Positions 11,480 through 22,000 of a DNA stretch of 64,000 bases are shown here, one piece after another. Origin of the DNA: Ptychodera flava (lineage: Eukaryota; Hemichordata; Enteropneusta; Ptychoderidae); NCBI RefSeq assembly GCF_041260155.1, contig NC_091933.1, forward strand, positions 37,232,793 through 37,296,792, read 5' to 3'. The position numbers were made by a program, and so were the translations under genes. How positions within the stretch are numbered: the stretch's first letter is position 1; each line of letters starts with the position of its first letter. The notes below the pieces were generated by a model. That model was not told where the DNA came from, did no database searches, and saw only the letters and a list, made by a program, of their open reading frames with translations.

Positions 11480-14400
11480 TAGTCAGGTGGCTTAACAAAA
11501 ATATCGTTACACGGATGACAAAAGTGCCAAACTTGCTACAGATGTTCGCATATATGTGTAGATCAATATTAGCTATTGCTCCAAAAATTTTGGCCACTGG
11601 AAAGGCTCGATGACGTCATAAATTCAAAATGGCCGCCATTATAACGCTTAAAAATGGTAAAATACGTCTAATTCAGGCAGTTTTCAACATTTTTTTGAAT
11701 AAACCGACACAAACATCCCAAATTACAAAACATCATAATATTGATGAAAATCAATTATTATGATGACGTCATAAAGCGAAAATGGCTGACCAAATTCAAA
11801 ATATCCCCATATTATCGTCTGATAATGTTTAAATACTGTTAATAAGCCTGTTTCCAGCATTTTATCACCTGTATTGAAATTAACACCCCAAATTAGAGAC
11901 AAAACATATAACTGATTCATTATTGTAATGACGTCATAAAAGCAAAATGGCGACCGAAAATTACAAAATGACCTATTTGAAGTTCACTGTGATTAGTAAA
12001 ATAGCTAATTTACGTGACAAAATAATACTTTAAAGGTAATCTACAATTTGTCTTGATAATCGATAAACTCAAAATAATGATAAATGTACTAAAATTTAGC
12101 CAATAAGCCCAAAACAAATTACAAACTATTATGAAATTATTTATTTTTAACAATGACCTCTGTCTGAAAAACTGAACCAACATAAAGGAAATAAAGATAT
12201 CTTTACCCATAGGTTCTACCTTTGAAAGTGTTACGTTATAATGAGTAGATCAATAGTGATGTGATTTCATGATAACGAAAAACGTGGCGAGAAACCGGTG
12301 AATAAATCATGCCTTGACCCTTGTCATGTGACCTTGGTCCCTGAAAAAAGGTTTTACGTTTGTGATTTTGGTCTTTTGCTTCCTTTGTTTCAGAAGCCTT
12401 TTTCGTTCGAATTTTCTTGGATGTTTCGATGTGTGGTGACATAGTTTTGTGCTACAGTTACTGTAGTTCTCTTTAGGAGGATGTACCGGCCTGAAAAAGA
12501 TCGTTTGGTCAGGATTTTATGAACAAAAGAAGACTATTTTTTGCTTTTTCAATCTAGCTTAGCTTACTTTTTTGCAGCTTTCATGAATTTTATGAAAAGC
12601 GTCTTTGCCTTTCGTTGTTCACTTACCAGACTGGTTAAGAATTCAAAGATGAAGGAAACTGCAAAAAACGTGACCAGACGAGTTTTGCTGTTTGGAAACC
12701 CAAAACATAAAAATATAAAAAAACACCAGGAAGAACATAAGCAGAAATGGAAGGTTAAACAAAGATAAGAACTCACTGAAAGATTCTCAGAATCATCAAC
12801 AATCTTGCAAATCAAACCTTAATCAAAGCATTAAGTAAAGGCTTGAAATTTATTCCCACTCCGGAGTGTTTAGAAAAATTGTCGTATTAGATATCAACAA
12901 ATTATTCGCATCAAAAGATTATGTGATATCATGAGAAACAATCAATCAATCAATCAGACATCTGTTCAACACTAGTAACAGCGGAAAACCCAAAATTGTA
13001 AAACTGTCTCGAAGCAGCTTAGATCGATAGAGGAAATTCCATTCGCAACCCACTTCAGAAAGAATATGACTCTGGCAGAAAAGACTGCCCTGAACAATAT
13101 GTCTAAAACAAACAAATATTAATGAAACTCATCAATAAATGATGAGGCATAGCAATTGTGAATAAGATAAATGACATTAAAGAAAGTTATAGACAGCTGC
13201 GAATTGAAAAATGTTCACTAATACACTTGGCGACATTGACTATACAGTGGATATTGTATACGAAATCATTTATCTGCGACAAGAAGATCATTGACGAGTT
13301 GATTTACAGTTCCCCATTTCCATAAGTAGAATAATTTGTACGCCACGATGATATCTCCTGCCAAAAATACACAAAACCAAAGCAGAAGAAACAATCATCA
13401 CCCAACGTCTCAATAGAAATGGCTGCTCGAGCCCAATAAAACAAATGTCGGAATTTCTAGACCTTGTCATAAAACCAATCGTCCAAAACGACTTATAAAT
13501 GCCAGGGACACAAAAAACTTTATTCTCTAGTTAGAACCAATTTAAAAAAAGCAAACTCTATTCGGGTAACGTTAGACGTGGTATCAATGTAGAAAAACAT
13601 GCTAAAAATGAAGCCATAAATGCAGCGATCGTAGCGTTGGATTTTGAAACAGTACTGCCAACTGGTATGATACAAAAACCCACCATCAATGTACATGAAA
13701 GCCTAACTCTCGATTATTCTGAAACGCAACATATTTTAATTCAACTGAGAAAAATACAAACGAATCTATGGATGCAGCATGGGCTCACCAGCAATAGCTG
13801 ATATCATATACCATGAAACGGAGAAAGTTATATTAAATCCCAAAGCGGTCAAATATTCGTATGGAAATTTAAAAGGTGACATGTTCATGGTTTACACAGG
13901 AATCGAACATAAAGTTTTAACATTCAGAACATCTGTCGAGGAGTGCAACACCCTGTACTCTACGTTCAACTTGGGAATTCATAATTGAACATTCTATCTA
14001 TAAAATCCCATACCTTGACGCAAATGAGAGAGATGGCTCGATTTTAAAACCCACACAAAACCATCTGACTATATTTATCTGCCACCGACTTTCAAATGCT
14101 TCATGAAGGTGAATTACTCAGTTCATTGAAGGTGAATTACTCAGATATGTACATGCAACAACAATATGGACTTCATAAAAAGGTCAATTTCTCAACGCAA
14201 AATCTTCAACAAAGAGATTACAAAAAGAAAGACATAGCTTGTTGTATAAAAAGAATGTAACACAACGCCAGCCATCCTTCATCAACAAAAGTAAGAGTAA
14301 TGATGTAACAAAATACACGTCAGCACAACCTCATCAAAACCAGTCTAATCAAATTATGTGATAAGAATCTGGAAAATTATGAAGGGCGATTAAACGCTGG

Positions 14401-15536
14401 CCATGGTTTTCCAGAAAACCTATAATAACGTATAAAAGGAAGAAAAACATACAATATATCCTCCTTCAAGCAAAATTCAAACACAAGGAGAGTTCAAATG
14501 AACGGTCTGAGCAACAATTCACGCAAATTCGGACCATAACATAATGATTTTAGCATCTCTCTTTGATGAACAATGGCTACCATTAAAATGAGCATGTGGG
14601 AATAAAAAACCATTCAAATGACTGAAGAAGGAACCCCACTTTGGCCCGAAACGCCGCTAGGAGGAATAACCAACATAAAACCTTATTTCCGGGACCAAGG
14701 TCACATTACGAGGGTCAAAGCACTATCGATTCACTAGTTTCTCACCATTTCCCTTATCACCAAACCACATTGATCTACTCACTATACCGTATCACAAGCA
14801 AAGGTAGAACCAGTGTGTGAAGTTGCCTTCATTTCCTTTATATCGATTCGATTTTCAAACACAACCATTTTTAGCAATCAATAATCTCATAAGAGTTTTT
14901 TACTTGTGTTGAACTTATTGGCTAAGTTTTGATACATTTATCTTTTATTTTAACTTTATGGAATATTAATACAAATTGTACATTACTTTTATACTATCAT
15001 TTTGTCACGTAAACTTCATAATCGTCCATTTTGTAACTTTCGGTTGCCATTTTGGTTTTATGACGTCATCTTAATAATTAATTTGCATCAATTATCTGTT
15101 TTGTCTGTAATTTGGGGTGTTCATTTCAGTTCAGGTGATAAAATGCTGAAAACAGGCTTCATTAACAGTGTTTTAACATTTTTAGACAATGTTATGGCGG
15201 ACATTTTGAATTTGGTCGGCCATTTTGGCTTTATGACGTCATCATAATAATTAATTTGCATCAATTCAATGTTTTATTTATAATTGAGAATGTTTGAGTC
15301 AGTTTATTTACAAGAATAGTGAAAACTGGCTGAATAAACTCTATTTTACCATTTTTAAGCGTTATAATGGCGGCCATTTTGAATTTATGACGTCATCGAG
15401 CCTTTCCGGTGGCCCAAATTTTTGGAGCAATAGCTAATTTTGATCTACACACATATGTGAACCTCTGTAGCAAATTTGGCACTTTTGTCATCCGTGTAAC
15501 GATCTTGCTGTTTTTTGTTGCTAAGCCACCTGACTA
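11480..15536. mobile_element. Penelope-like element flanked by ~0.87-kb inverted repeats
   Basis: The left arm (11480 to about 12365) and right arm (about 14676 to 15536) are reverse complements. Outer ends are TAGTCAGGTGGCTTA on the left and TAAGCCACCTGACTA on the right. Shared inner blocks include AAAATGGCCGCCATTATAA, GATGACGTCATAAA and GTGACCTTGGTCCC. The core carries a degenerate Penelope-type reverse transcriptase. Penelope-like elements are known with terminal repeats in direct or inverted order, so the arms may be inverted pseudo-LTRs. It sits in the torsin intron between exons 10915-11090 and 15705-15829. A clear target duplication was not found (TTG borders both ends). Confidence 0.8.
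13330..14250 (+). pseudogene. Degenerate Penelope-like reverse transcriptase
   Basis: Read through frameshifts and stops on the plus strand, the core gives a PAKNTQNQS segment that in another frame resembles LPKIHK, then MSEFLDLVIKPIVQ (about 13446-13487), a VTLDVVSM-like block near 13570, ALDFETVLPTGM (about 13636-13671), MGSPAIADI (13779-13805) and GDMFMVYTG in the position of the YVDD region (about 13877-13903). Later PYLDANERDGSILKP is seen near 14009-14052. The order matches PLE reverse transcriptases. No GIY-YIG endonuclease was recognised. The copy is dead. Confidence 0.65.
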
Positions 15537-16168
15537 TTGAGCTAGAAGGGTAATGTGATGGGAGAAAAAAAACGAATCGGAATTTACATCAGTGTATGTA
15601 ACTTTTCTCTCTCTTGAAAGCTGGTGTCCTGCAATCAAGAGAAATGAATCCTCTAAAACTCACTGGCACGATTGAATAGAACGATTTCAACTGCTTTATT
15701 TTAGCAACTCTGGTGGAAGAGAGATATCACAGAGAACTCTGCAGCAATTGGAAGATGACAAGAAAAGAGAAGACATCACTTTGAAAGAGATGGATGGACT
15801 TCTGAAAGAAATGGCCTTCAATGAACCAGGTACTGATTGGTCTACCGTCTAAGCTTCAGAGTAAGACCTTTCGTTCGCAAGATGCCAAATGATTTATACA
15901 AGATAATTGCAAGCGATCGACCTGCTAACCGTGTAACGTAAATGCACATGAAGGCAGATGTTACGTTGTATAAGTGCTAGTTTAGCAAATTTATATCAAT
16001 ACAGAAGGTCAATTTACCATTTTTGTGCTTTCCAGAAGAGATGCTGTTTAAACCAACAGCAATGAACTCATTTTCAAACGATTAAATTTCCTTCCAAGAT
16101 CCCAAAATGTTAATATTGTGGCTTCGGCAGCCGATATAAGTAGATCACGTGAGCATCACTTACCTAGG

Positions 16169-16170
<2 letters not shown>

Positions 16171-16242
<72 letters not shown>
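16171..16242. repeat. (TC)n microsatellite, 36 units
   Basis: An uninterrupted TC tract of about 72 bases in the last torsin intron, about 115 bases upstream of the final exon. It could feed the polypyrimidine region but is far from the acceptor. Confidence 0.97.
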
Positions 16243-16245
<3 letters not shown>

Positions 16246-16642
16246 CACACTCCCACACTGACGAATAGTAACCACATGCACATAATACATTCAATTAAGA
16301 TCTTTTGCATCCTTCGACAGAGAATATCTAATCTTAAATTCAATGTTGATTTTTCAGGCGGATTACGGCAGAGCGACCTGATAAAGAAATCTTATTTCCT
16401 TCATGGTTCCTTTCCTGCCGTTAGAACGATCCCATGTGTTGAAGTGCATCCAAGATGACCTGCGTTCAAAGAGGTTCAATCTCGATACTATAAACAACGA
16501 CAAACTTATCAATCAGATAGCAGATGAACTGGTCTATCGTCCAAAAGATAAAAATGTTTTCTCAGAAACGGGCTGTAAAAGAGTGCCAGAAAAGGTTGAC
16601 GTCATTATGAATGAAAGGAAACGTTCATATGGAAAATACTAA

Positions 16643-19027
16643 TCATGAAAGTCATTAAAACCTTCACATAACAGAAGGTTGAAATTTCGGGAAAGTGCAG
16701 ATCACTTGCATTCCATATTTGCTGATGGTAAACGTGGCTATCATCGTAACTTTATTTATTATTTCCTGAATACATGGCTTTATGTGCCCGAAAGCAGGTG
16801 ACAATTTGCCCGACGCTAGTAGGGCAAATTGTCTCTTGCTGTGAGGGCACATTAACCCTTTTTTTTTCATTTTTGTCATTTTGGTCTAAAAATTTGTTTA
16901 TCAAAAACTTCTCATCTGACAGCTTTGATATTTAGTAGACATGTTTATACGGATGATCTTAATTTAATATGATGAAATTATGATGGAATCTTTAATTACG
17001 TACTTTAGCAGCTATTTTTGCAATTTTGGTCAGGTCGACTTGAAGTGGGCTATTAAAGATTTCCTCCTTCATCATCATATGTTACAAAAAGTTATTCTCT
17101 ACATAACACAAGGTGTAGGCTGTTAGTTCGCTTGTTTAAGATTTTCTGAGACATATCTTCGATTTTGTATTGTTTTGAATTTTTTTTCACAGAAAAAAAA
17201 ATACAGAAATAGTCCTCTGTATTGATTGAAAATTTGCTTTGTAAATCCCTACAATGTTCTCATACATATATTGCCACGTCTGAATGAGATGAACATTTTT
17301 TTTTCTTTTTTGTTCTTAGTAAACGAATATCTTTGGCAACAACCATTTCCAATGCTAGTTTGAAATTTGGCATGGAGGATAGAGTGGTAGTACCATGACT
17401 TATTCAAATTGTGTTGATATGAGCAAAATTAATAAATATTGTTGAAAGACTTTCTTAATTTCAGCGATTTTTATACCTACAGGAACCAAGAGTAAGCATT
17501 TGATATGGTAAACTGTATATTGTGTTGAAATGCGGTAAAACAATCATTAGAAAGCACAGCTGCAGGTGATTTTAGCAGGTTTGGTCTCCAACAAATGTAT
17601 TCATTTTCAAGGTTGTAAATAGTTAACACACTTCTTGCCATCTGGTCATTGTACCTCTTCTTGTTAACATGGTCAATACCAAGGAGTAGACATTTGATAT
17701 CCCGGGGGTTCAGGAAGATTTATGAAAAAAAAAAGATTCCCAGCAAAAAATCAGCAAGAGAAGGCTTGACAAAAAGAAAATATGGGAGAGTTGGAAAAAA
17801 ATAATATACGATGAATCAGGTAAAAAAATGCTATCTCATCAATCTTCCACGACTCCCCCCCCCCCCCCCAACCGAGATCAAAAGGTCCACCTCTGATATA
17901 TTATTGCACATAATTAACAGCGATGTGTGTCGCATTTGAAGATGTCAAGTTAGGTCAGGATTTGATAGGAATAGTCAAGTTCACCACAGTTAAATTTTTT
18001 AAGTTGATTTCAATGTCATCATCCTTGTGTAAGTAAGTTTTGTAAGTTGTTCCAAAAGTAGATGCACCAGTTGTACTTGAAGAAAACAATGTTTACGTGT
18101 CCCTGTCGGAGAAATTTTTAAAAATATTATCAACAGTTGCAGCTCCTGCCCCATTACAAGGCTGACTTGTTATTTTTATGAAAATTTAATGATATTCACA
18201 CATAAGTGTTCAATATTCCACTCTGAGCTTATATATCCCAGATATCTGGGATATATAAGCTCAGAGTGGAATATTGATATACACTTGTACATTTTTGACG
18301 AATGGTACTATCATAAATTTTTAGATTTTTTCGAGATTGAAGTCATAAATGCGACAAAACGGTTCTAGATTTTGTTTAATTATTACTAACATTAGAACCA
18401 TAGGACGACATCAAAACGTTGGGAGTCAACAGGTCCCCCATAGGCAGAGCAAAACATTCAAGTCCCCCTCGACTACCCCCAGAATTTTCGTAGCCCCTCT
18501 GAATTCCTCCAGCCCCCCCCCCCCCCATTCCTCACCTTTTTTGAACGCGGTCTAATATTCCCTTTGCCAAAAATGTTCAATTCTTTATATCGCATTTTTT
18601 AATTCTAAACATCTGAATTGGAACTCAAAGAGGTTTCACACCTGCCATGATGATACGTCTTTTCGTCAGACGATGATTTCAGATGAATTTTATTAGTTCT
18701 ATTAGGATTTTTCCTGCCAAAGCATTTTTAAAGTAGGCTAATTCTTAAAGCCAAAGTTGGCGAAACAGAAATACTTCATGAGTGCAGGCTTGGAAACAGA
18801 TGAGATATCGATTAACTTTATATTTGCATTCCAAAATTGAACCCCTCTTCTTATTCAATTATATAGAAATTTTCATAGTTCTATACGTGCTCAAGATTAT
18901 CTCCAACTTGGAGCTGTGGACACAATATTCAAAATGTGATGTAGCTGTAAACAAATTGCTGGTTCAGCGTGAAAGAACGTCTAAAGTTAACCTTTTACCT
19001 TGTACATTGAATTGTGGGAAGTTAAAC
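16643..19027. other. Intergenic, torsin 3' side to ATP23 start
   Basis: No gene is recognised. It holds the perfect palindrome at 18211-18276, two poly-C tracts (about 17857 and 18512) and the presumed 5' UTR and promoter of ATP23 at the right end. TATA and CpG signals are not distinct. Confidence 0.5.
18211..18276. repeat. Perfect 66-bp palindrome
   Basis: Two 33-base arms without mismatch or spacer meet at GAT|ATC (centre 18243/18244). Outer ends read CAATATTCCACTCTGAGC and its complement. Beyond the arms AAGTGT (left) faces ACACTT (right) with a 4-base offset. Confidence 0.95.
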
Positions 19028-22000
19028 ATGGCGGCCCCCAAAGAAACACGAGCTGCCGATGTCGCTGACCATGATTCAGCGTCGGTTCCCTTTGGCGAGG
19101 GCGACTTCGTGCTCAGCAAAGACGAAAATAAGTCGGAAGAATATTTCAAAGAACATGGTTCTAGATCTCAAGTCGACACCAGCAACTATGGAAAGTTTTT
19201 AGGTGTTCTTGGTACTCGTCACTTCAAATGTATGAGCCGGATGTCCCATTCCTGCAGCTTCAGTAAGTATCTAGTATATAGCCAGTCGAAATAGATGTAG
19301 TAATGTGTGTTCCTAATATTTTTCCATTAGTAAGTTAATTCATTGCCTGCAACTAGTAACCCTACCCACGGTTACTCCACGACTGAGCTACAGTACTGTA
19401 GCTCGAGGTTTTGCCTGGGTATTTTGGGTTGGACTAGCTGCAAAATTGTAGCGCTACGGTGAGGCGGTCGGTGATTTTTGGTTTTTGCGACTTCGCTCAC
19501 CTGTAGCGCAACAATAGACCACTTTCCCGGAAGTGGAAGATCGCGGTTTTTAGATGCGCGCGCAGGGTATTTACATCAACATACGACGTACGCTGGGGTG
19601 TTCGATCGACGGTAAATTCTACACTATACTAACAAATGATACTGACAAGTTCGTACGGACAAATACTGCTAATTTAATTAAAATAAATATATATTAGGCA
19701 TTCCGTATTTGTATTATTTGATGAAATACATTTGTCATGCAATCTGCACTAATTCTTGATCGTAAGCGCTGGGCAAGTAGGGGGCAAGTAGTTGTAAGTC
19801 AGTGTGACTTGTTCCATACAACTTGCAGGCTTTCATAGCGTTGAACACTCGTAGTGTTAGAATTTATGTAATATTCTTTGGCGTTTATGATGAAAATGAC
19901 CGGTATGTCAGCCTTATATTTTGACATGATTATCATTTGATTTTTGAAAAGTCTAAACTCTTTTTCCTCCAACTCCCTCCTCCGAGAAGCAGGTTTTTTC
20001 CGCCTCAGACCACAGCAGCAGCGCATACACCGGAACACCCCGGTGCGCGTAGTCTCGTTTTGAAATCTACTTCCGGGAAAGTGGTCTATGCCGATGGCCC
20101 TGTAGAGGTGAAAATAAGCGCACCCCATTGGACAAGGCGTGTTAATGTGAAATGCTACATATTTACTGCATTTGGTCGTACTGATTTATCACTACTGAAG
20201 ACTCAATACTATACTTCACTAATCTTGTCGTTTATTGGGTTTGGAATTTGTTCATACACGTCGATCCATAAACATTGGGCGTGCGTTGGGCATCGGTGTT
20301 TCTTGGAGCCGCCATTACCGGAAGTTGGTAATCACATCAACACGCCTTGTCCGATGGGTGTGCGCTTATTTTCACCTCTGCAGGGCCATCGGCATTGTAG
20401 CGCTACTGGTGAGCGAAGTCGCAAAAACCAAAAATCACCGACCGCCTCACCGTGGCGCTACAATTTTGCAGCTGGGTTGGACTGGTTTTGCCGTCCTAGC
20501 AAATTGATTAAAACCAGATGTAGAGTACGGCGACATCTACAAACGCGTACTCGGTACATTCTCTTGCTGTCGCCTCTCACTACTAGGCGACAGCAAGAGA
20601 ATACCGCGTACGCGTAAGTAGACTTTGCAGTACTCTACATCTGATTTTAATCAGATTGCCGTCCTAGCTTTTCTGAGAGCCACCATTACCAACTTCCGTT
20701 AATGGCGGCTCAAAGAAACATGCTTAATGTTTTTGGAACGTGATCGACGTGTTTAAACAAATACCAAACCCCATAACGACAAGGTTAGTGTAGTATAGCG
20801 TTTCGTCTTCAGTAGTGACAAATTGGTACGACCAAATGGAGTAAATATGTGGGATTTCACATCAAAATGCCACATCATGTTCTGCCCTTATTTTGAACGC
20901 TACACTCAGTGTGACAGTTTTCGGACAGGGTAGTGAATTTCGCTCAAAGCCGTTTCACAAATGATGAACGGTATGAAATCTTATTACCCTCAGTGTTCTC
21001 CACAAATGAAAATTAAAGGCGGGCGGCTAATTAGCATATGTATTTGCATAATATTTGCATACAATTTACATATCACCAGGCTATTCACAAGGCACTCCAG
21101 TGATGAGATATACTTCTGACATTCTCAATATTTTTCTCCATTCATGATTAATGGCAAGCTATACAATTTATTTTTACATTTAAATCCTGTCTATTTACTT
21201 TAAATAAATAATAAAACATCAAAAGTGAAAAAAAAACACATTGAACTAATACAAACAATACACAATTTAGTAAATATATTGCACAATACCAACATGAAAA
21301 TTCAAAAGTAGGCCTACATGAGAAGTAATCAGTGTTCGAAATAATCGGTGGCAAATGGTGGCACGTTTTCATGTGACCCTCTGTTACTATATGTTTGTCT
21401 GTAGCCGGATTGGTAAAGCCATGAACGTCTTTTTTTACGTCCATGACAAGTTGACACGGGACTGAATAATGCACTAAGTTACAATGCGGAGTCAGCGGAG
21501 CATGCCTGCAGAGAAACATACGTTGACTTTAAAACTCAATTCATAATAAAGGGAGGCCCGAAAAAAATGATACCAAGTATTTCCAAGAGAAAGATTTGAA
21601 ATTTCATCTACTCTTAGTTCGGCAAACGTACAAAACTTCGACAACTGCGCGGCGTAGGCTGCCATGCATGTTTGTGTGGAGCACGCTGGCGCACTAGATC
21701 TCGATCACACGCGACCTTTGAACTATACAGTAGGCCTACAGAACCGTATGTACGGTACATAGCTGCTGTATTCGGATGATCACACGAATGATGATTTTAG
21801 CTCGTGCAGTTTCTTTTTACTTCATTTCATTGTGCCTTTGATATTTTAAAACGGTCACGGATTTTGAAACTTGATCAAACGCAACTGCTTCTCAAAGTCA
21901 ATCGAATGAATCCATGCAAGTTACGAATGCATGACAGGAAATGACACACATGGCTTCAACGTCATGTGGACGTACACGGATCTCAAAATGGCTAACTTGG

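Larger units (their letters stand above)
8511..16642 (+). pseudogene. Torsin family AAA+ ATPase; frameshift in last exon
   Basis: Torsins are AAA+ ATPases of the ER lumen and nuclear envelope that need LAP1/LULL1-type activators. Four exons are readable, all with AG/GT borders and matching phases: 8511-8776, 10915-11090, 15705-15829 and 16358-16642. In order they give VYGQHLAEK, a Walker A GTTGIGKTY (torsinA itself has Asn after GK; here it is Thr), Walker B MFIFDETDEM, GLIDVLKPFLDYF, sensor-1 region IFLSNSGG, VPFLPLE and the torsin-specific FSETGCK sensor-2 motif, ending at the stop at 16640-16642. Between LIKKSYF and MVPFLPLE (16393-16403) the frame shifts by one base, as if one base were inserted. 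The phase from the previous exon confirms that the exon start is in the first frame. No signal-peptide exon was found upstream. An ATG at 8438 is open into exon 8511 but crosses the splice-acceptor pyrimidine tract. It is either a recent pseudogene or a sequence error in a working gene. Confidence 0.88.
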
